A stretch of DNA of 54,921 nt from the NCBI RefSeq assembly GCF_016743215.1, contig NZ_VRZC01000001.1:1-54921 (forward strand), given 5' to 3'. The translations under genes and the position numbers were made by a program. The stretch comes from Geminocystis sp. GBBB08 (GTDB lineage Bacteria; Cyanobacteriota; Cyanobacteriia; Cyanobacteriales; Cyanobacteriaceae). The notes beneath the pieces are model-generated. The model was not told the DNA's origin. It searched no databases and was given only the letters and a program-made list of their open reading frames with translations. This document shows, one piece after another, positions 34,956 through 43,223 of this stretch (positions are counted from its first letter, which is position 1; the number at the start of each line of letters is the position of its first letter).

Positions 34956-36044
34956 TTAATCTTCAAAATCTAATTCATCATCAAGAGAATTAAAAGATTG
35001 AGAAGTATATAAATCGTCTAATTTTTGATTAGTAACTTTACGAGAAACCCGTCGGTATTTTTTTGCTTCTAATTTTGGTTCGTCACATTTCTTCCCTGAT
35101 GCTTTTATTTTTGTCTTTAGTATCGATTCTTCTCGTTGATGGGCAATTTTCTCACCATAGGCCATCGCTTCCTCTAAAAATTTGAGATAATAGGGGTAAC
35201 GTTCCCATGATCCTTTTACAATACAATCAGGCTCATCTTTATGGACACAATTATGAAACTTACAATTATTTTCAGCTAATCTTAATCTCCCTTCAGGAAA
35301 ACAATGAATGAGAGACTCCGACGGAAAATCAAAATTTGGTTGATTAAAACCAGGACTATCAGCGATAAAACCACCGTCTGTAAGTTCAAATAATTCTACA
35401 TGACGAGTGGTATGACGACCTTTTTGTAACTTACCAGAAACTGAGCCAATACGCAGTTCTAAATCAGGGATCAATAATGAAGTAAGGCTAGATTTGCCAA
35501 CACCGCTAGGTCCTGCTAAAATAGTAATCTTATTGTGTAAAACTTCTTGTAAATCAGAAATTCCCTCCCCAGTATTGACACTGAAAAAATAACTCTTATA
35601 GCCCCAGTTTTTTAGCCTTGTTTGCCATGCTTCTCTGTGTTTGGTAGTAATCAAGTCAGCTTTGTTTAATCCTAATAACAGCCTTAAATTTGTGGATTCT
35701 ACCTTAACTAAAAAACGGCTCAGTTGTACAGGATCTAATGTAGGTTCTTCTAAAGCAAATACTAATAAAATTTGTTCAGCGTTGGCTATGGGCGGACGTT
35801 CTAATACTGTTTTTCTTGGTAATACTTCAACAATAGCACCTCGATCAAATTCCCTTGACTTAATTGTAACTCGATCCCCGACTAGCACTGATTGCCCAAT
35901 TTTTTTTAAGCGAGTAGGACGTGTACACAAAAGAGTGTCTTTTCCAGAATCCAAACACACTTGATAAAAGTTAGCTTGAACAGCTACAACCGTACCAATA
36001 TACAACCTCGATTCTTGATCAAAAGATAATTGCGGTGTAACCAT
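34956..36044 (-). CDS. rsgA: Ribosome small subunit-dependent GTPase RsgA
   Basis: The 362-residue circularly permuted GTPase promotes late 30S subunit maturation. An OB-fold N-terminus (LYIGTVVAVQANFYQVCLDSGKDTLLCTRP) is followed by the G4 motif NKADLI, G1 GPSGVGKSSLTSLL and G3 DSPGF, in the permuted order. A zinc-binding tail CKFHNCVHKDEPDC follows. A charged C-terminal extension of about 60 residues (ILKTKIKASGKKCDEPKLEAKKYRRVSRKVTNQ) is unusual in length for RsgA. It is 8 bases downstream of tusA, so co-transcribed, in the dnaJ-tusA-rsgA order. Confidence 0.97.
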   Translation of the reverse strand: MVTPQLSFDQESRLYIGTVVAVQANFYQVCLDSGKDTLLCTRPTRLKKIGQSVLVGDRVTIKSREFDRGAIVEVLPRKTVLERPPIANAEQILLVFALEEPTLDPVQLSRFLVKVESTNLRLLLGLNKADLITTKHREAWQTRLKNWGYKSYFFSVNTGEGISDLQEVLHNKITILAGPSGVGKSSLTSLLIPDLELRIGSVSGKLQKGRHTTRHVELFELTDGGFIADSPGFNQPNFDFPSESLIHCFPEGRLRLAENNCKFHNCVHKDEPDCIVKGSWERYPYYLKFLEEAMAYGEKIAHQREESILKTKIKASGKKCDEPKLEAKKYRRVSRKVTNQKLDDLYTSQSFNSLDDELDFED

Positions 36045-36052
36045 AACTCCAA

Positions 36053-36271
36053 TTAAACCCGCACTGAAAGACTAAAGAAATCTCCTTGATCCTCTATTCC
36101 TTCTACTTTGTAACCTTCCATTACCAAACTATTGGGTACTTGCTCTATCGGTTCACCAGTATCTAACCATATTTCAAGCAACTCCCCTGATGACATTTTT
36201 TCTAACTGTAACTTACTGCGGACAAAATTAATAGGGCAGGGAGTGCCTCTTAAATCTAGTGTTTTAGTCAT
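36053..36271 (-). CDS. tusA: TusA-family sulfur carrier protein
   Basis: This 72-residue protein has the TusA/SirA signature MTKTLDLRGTPCPINFVRSKLQLEKMSSGELLEIWLDTGEP, with the sulfur-accepting Cys in the CPxP-like motif (TPCPINF). TusA carries persulfide sulfur between IscS-type desulfurases and acceptors such as tRNA thiolation enzymes. The remainder (VPNSLVMEGYKVEGIEDQGDFFSLSVRV) completes the fold. It lies 8 bases before rsgA and 107 after dnaJ. Confidence 0.95.
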   Translation of the reverse strand: MTKTLDLRGTPCPINFVRSKLQLEKMSSGELLEIWLDTGEPIEQVPNSLVMEGYKVEGIEDQGDFFSLSVRV

Positions 36272-36378
36272 AAATTATAAATATTATCAAGTAATAGTGA
36301 TAGGGTGACAAGGAGATTAGGAGATTAGGAGACTAGGAGATGCAGTTGACTTTTTGCTTTCTCATTCTAAATTCTAAA

Positions 36379-37506
36379 TTATTTATGAAATATACTATCT
36401 AAGAATCCTTCAAATCCTCTTTTAGAAGTATGTTCACCTTTAATCTGAGCTAATTTTTCTAATAACTCCCTTTCTTCAGAATTAATTTTATTAGGAATTT
36501 CTACCTTAATGGTTAATAAATGATCACCACGACTAACAGAGTTACCTAATTTCGGCACACCTTTATCTTCTAACGTCATTACTGTATTTGGCTGTAATCC
36601 TGCTGGAATGGTAATTTCATGATCGCCGTCAATGGTAGGCACTTTAAAACGACAACCGAGAATCGCTTGTAAATAACTAATACTAATTTCTGACAAAATA
36701 TTATTCCCTTCCCGTTTGAATTGGGAATCAGTATCTACTGATAAATATACATATAAATCTCCCGAAGGACCACCACGAGTACCAGCATCTCCTTCACCAC
36801 TTACCCTTAAACGAGTACCAGTGTCAACTCCTGCCGGAATGGTAATTTTGAGCTTTTTATTAACTTGTTTTCTACCTTGCCCACCGCAAGATTCACATTT
36901 TTCCTCGATAATTTGCCCTTCACCGTTACAAGTTGGACACGTTGAAACCTGTGCAAAACTGCCAAAGGGCGTTTTTGTAGCCCTTCTTACTTGACCAGTC
37001 CCACTACAAGTACCACAAGTTTTCGCTGAACTACCGTTTTTAGCACCCGTGCCGTTACAAGTTTGACAATTCTCTAAATGAGGAATTTTGATCTCTTTTT
37101 CACCGCCAAAAATTGCTTCTCGGAATTTTAACCGTAAATCAAGACGTAAATCATCGCCCCTAGTAGGTCCACGACGACGAGTCGTAGTACCTGTCGCACC
37201 GCCAAAACCACCACCGAAAAAAGTTTCAAAAATATCAGCAAATCCGCCCATGTCTGTTTCAAATCCAGCGCCACCAGCTCCAGCACCAGAAACTCCCGCT
37301 TCTCCAAAGCGATCATAACGTGCTTTTGTCTCCGGTTCAGATAACACTTCATAGGCACGATTAATTTCTTTGAAGCGTTCTTCGGCATCAGCATCTTTAT
37401 TGACATCAGGATGATATTTCCTTGCCATTTTACGATAAGCTGATTTTAACTCTTCTTTTGTTGCAGTACGGGGAACGCCCAATATTTCGTAGTAGTCGCC
37501 TGGCAT
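36379..37506 (-). CDS. dnaJ: Chaperone DnaJ (type I J-protein)
   Basis: I place the start at the ATG at 37506 ([38 protein letters not shown], 375 residues); the ORF extends 16 codons further without homology. The J domain with HPD is at residues 1-70. It is followed by a glycine/phenylalanine-rich region ([30 protein letters not shown]) and a zinc-finger region with four CxxCxGxG repeats ([32 protein letters not shown]). The C-terminal substrate domain ends with [14 protein letters not shown]. It is the full canonical cochaperone of DnaK, located before tusA and rsgA. No dnaK or grpE gene lies in the window. Confidence 0.98.
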   Translation of the reverse strand: MPGDYYEILGVPRTATKEELKSAYRKMARKYHPDVNKDADAEERFKEINRAYEVLSEPETKARYDRFGEAGVSGAGAGGAGFETDMGGFADIFETFFGGGFGGATGTTTRRRGPTRGDDLRLDLRLKFREAIFGGEKEIKIPHLENCQTCNGTGAKNGSSAKTCGTCSGTGQVRRATKTPFGSFAQVSTCPTCNGEGQIIEEKCESCGGQGRKQVNKKLKITIPAGVDTGTRLRVSGEGDAGTRGGPSGDLYVYLSVDTDSQFKREGNNILSEISISYLQAILGCRFKVPTIDGDHEITIPAGLQPNTVMTLEDKGVPKLGNSVSRGDHLLTIKVEIPNKINSEERELLEKLAQIKGEHTSKRGFEGFLDSIFHK

Positions 37507-37612
37507 ATTACTTTTTGATACTTCTTTTACTAATCTGCATCTATACACTATCATTTGCCTTTATCTTATCATAAGAATCTCTCCTTTATGACAAGATAAG
37601 ACATTTTTTAAT

Positions 37613-37828
37613 TTAAAGGTTAGTAAACCAAGTGATTAAACCTTGCCCGGTTAACACTTCAAAACTAATAAGAGAAATAAAACCGATCATCGCTAAACGA
37701 CCATTTAATTTCTCAGCATATTTATTGAAACCAAATTGTTGATTTGAATCTACATACATTTTAGGCTCAATGGCGTAGTTATTCAAACGTCCTTGATCCT
37801 CTACTACAAAACTGTTTTTTGCTTCCAT
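37613..37828 (-). CDS. hli: High-light-inducible protein (Hlip), 71 residues
   Basis: The protein has an N-terminal extension (MEAKNSFVVEDQGRLNNYAIEPKMYVDSNQ) then FGFNKYAEKLNGRLAMIGFISLISFEVLTGQGLITWFTNL, a single LHC-like helix with EKLNGRLAMIGF chlorophyll ligands. Hlips bind chlorophyll and carotenoid as dimers and quench excess energy, and take part in photosystem II assembly and chlorophyll recycling. It is co-oriented with dnaJ 106 bases downstream. Upstream is a cluster of TTAACAT/ATGTTAA motifs (37851-37883), similar to the other hli gene. Confidence 0.96.
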   Translation of the reverse strand: MEAKNSFVVEDQGRLNNYAIEPKMYVDSNQQFGFNKYAEKLNGRLAMIGFISLISFEVLTGQGLITWFTNL

Positions 37829-37850
37829 GATTAATATATTTTTATGATTG

Positions 37851-37883
37851 CTTATGTTAAGTATTTTAACATTATGTTAAGTT
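37851..37883 (-). promoter_or_regulatory. TTAACAT/ATGTTAA motif cluster upstream of hli
   Basis: On the minus strand, ACTTAACATAA occurs twice 20 bases apart, with ATGTTAA between, giving the perfect palindrome TTAACATAATGTTAA. It lies 23-55 bases before the ATG. Similarity to the TGTTAA cluster before the 28625 hli gene suggests shared control, perhaps RpaB at HLR1-like sites; this is an inference. Confidence 0.4.
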
Positions 37884-37993
37884 ATTTTGCAATAAATTGA
37901 CAAAAATATATAAATAGTGTATTAAATATTTTCAATTGCTTATGGTTAAGCCAAGACGCATTCATTTAACTTATATTTTTTTGCTAACTCCTA

Positions 37994-38013
37994 ACAAGGG
38001 GTTTAAACCCTTT
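37994..38013. repeat. Dispersed palindrome AAGGGGTTTAAACCCTT, copy 3
   Basis: This is the most complete copy: AACAAGGGGTTTAAACCCTT. The flank TCCTAACAAGG is shared with the copy at 47107, so the repeat unit extends beyond the palindrome on its left side. Confidence 0.7.
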
Positions 38014-38156
38014 ACCTTGACTCAAACGTTTACTTCCCTTTTCCCTCTTGCCAAATTCGCTCTTTCCTATCTTAAAAAATCAACTTAGATGCTTTCTTAG
38101 TTTATTTATGAATATGAATAAAAATAAATTTTGTTGGTATAATAAAGAATAAGTAG

Positions 38157-38900
38157 TTATAAATCTTCTATATATTTTTGTATTCCTAAAAAAATTAGGT
38201 GAGAATTGAGTACAATTTTATTACTAATATCAGGTAAAATCACTTCTAAATATTGAAATAATAATAAAGCGTCACCGCCAGTTAAAATAATGTTACTTTC
38301 AGGGTATTTAGTTAACCAATCTTGACTAAAATCTCCTATAGTGGCGATAAGAGTATAGATAACACCACTTTGTATTGCACAAGGAGTATTTTTTGCCCAA
38401 CGAGGTATTATTTCCCTGATTATCTCAACTTCTGGTAAAGCTGCGGTATTGAAAAAAAGAGTTTGTAATTGTAATTTTACTCCCGGAAGAATTGCACCGC
38501 CGATTAATTTTTTATCTTCATCTGCGCCGGTAAAAGTTAAAGCAGTGCCGCTATCAATTACCAGACAAGGAAAACCATAAGTACATCCTGCCCCCCATAA
38601 TGCTAAAATGCGATCGACTCCCATAGTTGAATAAATATCTTGTAAAGGAAGAATGTTCGGATTAATAATGGTAGTTTGAGGGAGAGATAAATAGATTTTC
38701 GTAACCGAAGGCACAACCGAGGCGATATATAAGGGAATTTGTGCTTTTAAGTAAGAATAAAGAGTCTTATCTAAAATATGGGGTAACTCTGCCAAAGATT
38801 CAGCTTGAGAAGTATTCCATGTTTGTTGTATTTTTTCGTCTTGAAAATAGCACCAATGGAGTCGGGAGTTGCCGATAATTAAACCTAGCCAGTTATTCAA
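38157..38900 (-). CDS. coaX: Type III pantothenate kinase
   Basis: The 247-residue kinase phosphorylates pantothenate in coenzyme A synthesis. The acetate-kinase-fold motifs are NWLGLIIGNSRLHWCYF (phosphate 1), MGVDRILALWGA (substrate), CLVIDSGTALTFTGAD (phosphate 2, Asp base), IGGAILPGVKLQLQTL, and ILTGGDALLLFQYL near the C-terminus. The first motif uses IGNSRLHW rather than DxGNT, the form usual in cyanobacteria. Cyanobacterial genomes usually have this type rather than CoaA. It is transcribed on the minus strand, about 100 bases downstream of ubiA. Confidence 0.94.
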   Translation of the reverse strand: MNNWLGLIIGNSRLHWCYFQDEKIQQTWNTSQAESLAELPHILDKTLYSYLKAQIPLYIASVVPSVTKIYLSLPQTTIINPNILPLQDIYSTMGVDRILALWGAGCTYGFPCLVIDSGTALTFTGADEDKKLIGGAILPGVKLQLQTLFFNTAALPEVEIIREIIPRWAKNTPCAIQSGVIYTLIATIGDFSQDWLTKYPESNIILTGGDALLLFQYLEVILPDISNKIVLNSHLIFLGIQKYIEDL

Positions 38901-39001
38901 AGTTTTAATGATAGTTATACTTAGAATTTAGAATTTAGAATTTAGAATCAGAAAGCAAAAATTCTTAAGAGTCTTCTAGTTTTAAGAGTCTTAAGAGTCT
39001 C

Positions 39002-39892
39002 CTAATTTCCGAAGATAATACCTAATAATAAAATAAAACCTATCCACACATTTTGACTAAAAATTTGTCCATAATTAATTAATTCTTGATTTTTTTGTTG
39101 TAAATCTATATATTGCCCTACCCAAAGAATAACAGCGATCGCCCATAGGAGTCCAAAAATGAAGTTAAAACCGTTTGTTGAGCCAATATAAGCGAATAAA
39201 CCTGCAGTGAGAGCGAAAAATAAACCCACTGCTTCCTTTGCCAAATCGCCAAAAAAGATAGCACTAGAATTAATCCCTAGTTTCAGATCATCTGGTTTAT
39301 CTGCCATAGCATAAATTGTATCAAAGCCCATTGTCCAAGTAATTGTAGCTACCCACAATAGCCAAGTATTATAAGTAAGATTACCCGTCACCGCACTCCA
39401 ACTAATTAAGACGGCAAAACCCCAAGCGATAGATAAAATTAATTGGGGGATAGGAAAAACTCGTTTAGCTAAAGGATAACAGATAATTACCGGTACAGAG
39501 GCTACACTTAGCCAAAAACTAAGAGAATTTAGATAAAATGTCAATGCGGCGGCACAGGTTAAACTGATAATAAAAACAATGATACCGACTTTGATTGATA
39601 AAGCACGGGAAGCAATAGGGCGATTTTTCGTTCTTTCTACTTGATTATCTATGTTATGATCCCATAAGTCATTGATAACACATCCGGCAGCACTGGTGGC
39701 TAAACTACCTAAAATGATAATACCAACTAAAATTAAAGGAGGTTTACCCCTTGCAGCTAAAAATACTGCCCATAAGGCAGGAATCATGAGAATTAATCTT
39801 CCTGCTGGTTTATCCCAACGGAGAAGTTTAATAATACTTTGAGTAAGAGACGGAGAATTAATTTTGGGAGATGAAATCATAGATAATTGCAA
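39002..39892 (-). CDS. ubiA: 4-hydroxybenzoate polyprenyltransferase, UbiA family
   Basis: This 296-residue integral membrane enzyme has eight or nine hydrophobic helices. The first Asp-rich motif is NDLWDHNIDNQVERTKNRPIASRALS (NDxxDxxxD), and the second is DTIYAMADKPDDLKLG. These coordinate magnesium and the polyprenyl diphosphate. It attaches the prenyl tail to 4-hydroxybenzoate for plastoquinone in cyanobacteria. The N-terminus (MQLSMISSPKINSPSLTQSIIKLLRWDKPAGRLILMIPALWAVFLA) is typical, and the start at 39892 is plausible, with a second Met at residue 5. It lies 101 bases upstream of coaX on the same strand, with heptamer TTTAGAA copies between. A tocopherol-type substrate is less likely. 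Confidence 0.95.
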   Translation of the reverse strand: MQLSMISSPKINSPSLTQSIIKLLRWDKPAGRLILMIPALWAVFLAARGKPPLILVGIIILGSLATSAAGCVINDLWDHNIDNQVERTKNRPIASRALSIKVGIIVFIISLTCAAALTFYLNSLSFWLSVASVPVIICYPLAKRVFPIPQLILSIAWGFAVLISWSAVTGNLTYNTWLLWVATITWTMGFDTIYAMADKPDDLKLGINSSAIFFGDLAKEAVGLFFALTAGLFAYIGSTNGFNFIFGLLWAIAVILWVGQYIDLQQKNQELINYGQIFSQNVWIGFILLLGIIFGN

Positions 39893-39961
39893 AAATAAAA
39901 ATTGAGAGTAAAATTGCTAACATTAATCATCAAATTATAAACAGTCAAACACTCTTTGACA

Positions 39962-42799
39962 TTAAGACAAAAAATTGCTTAAAATTAACTCTAATTTTGA
40001 TAACTTAATGGGTTTGGGTAGATAGTCTTTCATGCCTACCTCCTCACAAATTTTCTTATTTTCATCGTCATCATGGGCACTCATCGCTATAACTATTGGT
40101 AGATTTTCTGATGGTAAAACTTCATGAATTTTTTTTGTAGCCGTTATGCCATCCATTTCAGGCATTTCAATATCCATAAAAATAATATCATATACTTGTT
40201 TTTCGATCGCCTCTATAACTTCTTTGCCATTATTAGCGATATCCGCCGAGTAACCTAGTTTTTTTAACAAACTTAAAATTAATTTTTGATTAACTCGATT
40301 ATCTTCAGCCACCAAAATTTTCCTATTTAAAGGGGAGATTTTTTCTGTTAACATTTCAACATTTTTTGTTTCAGGAATCATGAGAGTTTCTGAAGTTGAT
40401 TCATAGACATATTCGAGATGTAAAAAATGTTGTAACTTCTCGAAAATAATTGATGTAACAAAAGGTTTACTAATTACATCATCACAACCACACCCTAAAA
40501 TGTCGTCTTTTTCTTCCATAAAAGCATGGGCAGTTAAAGCAATAATAACAGGATTAGAAGAAGAATTTTGACTATTTTTACGAATCAGTTTGGTTGCTTG
40601 ATAACCATCCATTACTGGCATTCCTATATCCATCCAAATTAAGTGAGGTTGCCAATTTTCAGTAATTTCTACAGCTTCTTTACCGTTAATAGCTTCTTTG
40701 ATGTCAAAATTTAAAGGTTTTAAGAGTTTGTGTAATAATAAACGATTTTGCTCATTATCATCTACTATTAAAATACGATAAATGGGAGTATTCTCTGCTA
40801 AACCGATTATTTTTTGAGTCGGTAAAATTTTAGAAGAAGCTAAGGAAGAAACAGGAGTAAAATTAATCGTAAAATAAAAAGTTGTACCTTTATTAAACTC
40901 ACTTTCAACTTTCATGTCTCCCCCCATTAATTCCACAAATTGACGAGAAATCAATAAACCTAAACCAGTGCCTTGTTTTGATTTTATTCCTGATTCTGTT
41001 TGAAAAAATGGGGTAAAAAGTTTATCTAAATCATCTTGTTTCATGCCTACTCCTGTATCTTTAACGGCAAAATAAAGTTGATTTTCGCTGATTAATTTTC
41101 CTGTAAGAATTATATTTCCTTGTTGAGTAAATTTTAAAGAATTGCTGATTAAATTGAGGAAAATTTGTCTTAACTTACTTTCATCTGTAACAATAAATTC
41201 AGGTAAGTTATCCTCTAAATTGAAAATTAAATCTATATTTTTCTCATTGGCTTTTATTTGCAACATAGATTTTAAAGATTTTAATAAGTTATGAAGATTA
41301 AAGGCAGTTTCATTAAAGGTAACTTGCCCTGCTTCAATTTTCGATAATTCTAAAACTTCATTAATTAAGGATAATAAATGTTCACTACTATTAATAATTA
41401 TATAAAGATTGTCTTTATTCTCTAAAGTTAAAGTATGATCATCTTTCATTAGTTGAGAAAAACCTAAAATAGCATTTAAAGGAGTGCGTAATTCATGACT
41501 CATATTCGATAAAAAAATACTTTTTGCTTTATTAGCTTTTTCTGCTATTTCTTTTGCTTCCTGTAACTCTTTTGTCCTTTCAAAAATTTTATTTTCTAAT
41601 TCTTGATTACTTTTTATTAGTTTGTTTTCTTTAGTGATTAAATTTTGGACTAGATCTTTTAAACTAGAAGATAATAAAAGAATCTCATTTTTACCTTGAT
41701 AAAAAAAACTATTTTCAGTAATTTCACATAAAGAAACTGAGCGATTTCCTTTACGAATTTGATCAGCTTCATATGCAATATTTAATAAAGGCTTCATAAT
41801 TTCTTCAGCAATTTTCCAGCCTATCCAAGAAAAAAGTGTGGCTAATAGTAATCCTGAAATAAAAATTTTTCTTTGTAAATCATCCGCCGATTGAAAAACT
41901 ATTTCCATGGGTTGTTTAACCAGAATATGCCATCCTAATCCGGGATAAGTTAAGTAACCTTTATCTCGATTATGACTGATTAAAAATTCTTTTCCTTGAA
42001 AATTTTTCCGTTGAAATAAAAAAGTAGATTGATTCAAATCGATTAAAGGGATAATATTATTAATATTTTTTCCTTCGAGTTTTTTTTCTGAATCAAAAAT
42101 AATTTTTCCTTGTTTATCGAGAATTAAAATCTCAATCTGTTTATCTTTAGGTATATTTGCCATTAAAGAATTACTTAAATCTTCTATCCATTGCCAACTC
42201 AAATGTGCCCCTAAAACACCTATCAACTCATTTTTCTCATTATAGACTGGATGTGCTACGTCAAGAAATCTTAAAGGTTCACCATTAGGAAGAGGCGGTA
42301 ATTTTTTCGCTAATAATTTAGCTTCATGCACATCTCCCACAAAACTGCCTTTTAAAGCTGCAATAAACCAAGGGCGTTGACTGACATTTTCTCCTTCTAA
42401 AATTCCTTTAGTGCTAATTTTGACTTTTCCTTGAGTATCCGCAAAACCTATCCAAGCATAACCTTCATAGCTTTCTTGTAATTTTTCCAGCAAAAAACGA
42501 CGATTATTTTTATATAACCCCTCATCCCTAAATTCTGATAAGATAGTCATATTGCGAATATCCGTAGAACGTCTATACATTAGTTTATCAAAGGTATTAA
42601 CTAATTCATGACTAATTTGTTGTAATAAAAAACTTTGATCTTCTTTTACTTTATTTCTAACAGACTGAAAGACAATAAAATTATATAAAAGGGAAAGAAG
42701 AAAAATAGTTATACCAAAAGAAAATCCTAATTTTTCCTTGAGGGTGAGATTAAGTAATAATTTATTTAATTTTATCTTTAATGAATTAGAAAAAGACAT
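39962..42799 (-). CDS. Hybrid sensor histidine kinase with extracytoplasmic cache domain and two receivers
   Basis: This 945-residue protein has an N-terminal transmembrane helix ([17 protein letters not shown]), a dCache-like sensor domain of about 260 residues ([42 protein letters not shown]), then a second helix ([17 protein letters not shown]) and a HAMP-like/coiled-coil region (about 340-430). The HisKA dimerisation box is [20 protein letters not shown], with the phospho-His. The HATPase has the N box LISNSLKFT and G boxes [10 protein letters not shown] and GTGLGL. Two receiver domains follow ([10 protein letters not shown] and [10 protein letters not shown], each with a phospho-Asp). 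The ligand and output are unknown; no response regulator or DNA-binding protein is adjacent. It appears complete. Confidence 0.95.
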   Translation of the reverse strand: MSFSNSLKIKLNKLLLNLTLKEKLGFSFGITIFLLSLLYNFIVFQSVRNKVKEDQSFLLQQISHELVNTFDKLMYRRSTDIRNMTILSEFRDEGLYKNNRRFLLEKLQESYEGYAWIGFADTQGKVKISTKGILEGENVSQRPWFIAALKGSFVGDVHEAKLLAKKLPPLPNGEPLRFLDVAHPVYNEKNELIGVLGAHLSWQWIEDLSNSLMANIPKDKQIEILILDKQGKIIFDSEKKLEGKNINNIIPLIDLNQSTFLFQRKNFQGKEFLISHNRDKGYLTYPGLGWHILVKQPMEIVFQSADDLQRKIFISGLLLATLFSWIGWKIAEEIMKPLLNIAYEADQIRKGNRSVSLCEITENSFFYQGKNEILLLSSSLKDLVQNLITKENKLIKSNQELENKIFERTKELQEAKEIAEKANKAKSIFLSNMSHELRTPLNAILGFSQLMKDDHTLTLENKDNLYIIINSSEHLLSLINEVLELSKIEAGQVTFNETAFNLHNLLKSLKSMLQIKANEKNIDLIFNLEDNLPEFIVTDESKLRQIFLNLISNSLKFTQQGNIILTGKLISENQLYFAVKDTGVGMKQDDLDKLFTPFFQTESGIKSKQGTGLGLLISRQFVELMGGDMKVESEFNKGTTFYFTINFTPVSSLASSKILPTQKIIGLAENTPIYRILIVDDNEQNRLLLHKLLKPLNFDIKEAINGKEAVEITENWQPHLIWMDIGMPVMDGYQATKLIRKNSQNSSSNPVIIALTAHAFMEEKDDILGCGCDDVISKPFVTSIIFEKLQHFLHLEYVYESTSETLMIPETKNVEMLTEKISPLNRKILVAEDNRVNQKLILSLLKKLGYSADIANNGKEVIEAIEKQVYDIIFMDIEMPEMDGITATKKIHEVLPSENLPIVIAMSAHDDDENKKICEEVGMKDYLPKPIKLSKLELILSNFLS

Positions 42800-43223
42800 T
42801 AGTAATCAGTAATTGGTAATTGGTAATATCAAATTTGATTAAAGAATTATCAGAAAAATCTCTTTTTCGGTGGGTAAACACGCAAAGAAGGTAGCAAAGT
42901 TTTTGTGACTAATTAAGGTATGCTGAGGAAATTTAGAATTTAGAATTTAGAATTTAGAAATTTAGAATTTAGAATTTAGAATTTAGAATTTAGAATTTAG
43001 AATGAAGAAATTGAGCATCGTTACCTTGTCACTTTAAAAGGATGGATAAAGGGGGTATCCCTATCTTCACCAACTTTTTGACACACCTCTAATTAGTCTA
43101 ACTTCATATAATCGTCAATCGGTAATGAGGAATTAATTTTTTCTCCTCTTCCTATCTTCTAATATCAAGCCTTTTCTAATTTCTCATTCCTTATTCCTAA
43201 TTATATTCAAGGAGATAAATTTT
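42800..43223. other. Intergenic region between the histidine kinase and the exonuclease-NTPase gene
   Basis: This 424-base divergent gap has no coding region. It holds a long TTTAGAA heptamer array (42931-43002), GGTAATTGGTAATTGGTAAT-like copies near 42810-42825, and TTCCTAATT-type repeats just before 43200. A ribosome binding site AGGAG at 43211-43215 precedes the 43224 gene. Confidence 0.6.
42931..43002. repeat. Heptamer tandem array, about ten TTTAGAA units
   Basis: About ten copies of TTTAGAA, with one single-base interruption near 42958-42961, form the longest heptamer array in the window. Shorter runs of the same unit occur at 38927-38947. Such arrays vary in length between strains through slippage. 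Confidence 0.9.

Larger units (their letters stand above)
37829..38156. other. Intergenic region between hli and coaX
   Basis: This 328-base gap contains the hli regulatory region with its inverted-repeat motifs, palindrome copy 3 of the TTTAAACCC family (37994-38013), and no coding region. The remaining 38040-38156 stretch is AT-rich. No clear promoter pair is evident. Confidence 0.6.

Noticed and set aside
42931-43002. CRISPR array
   Set aside because: The units are directly adjacent 7-base repeats with no spacers, and no cas gene is present.
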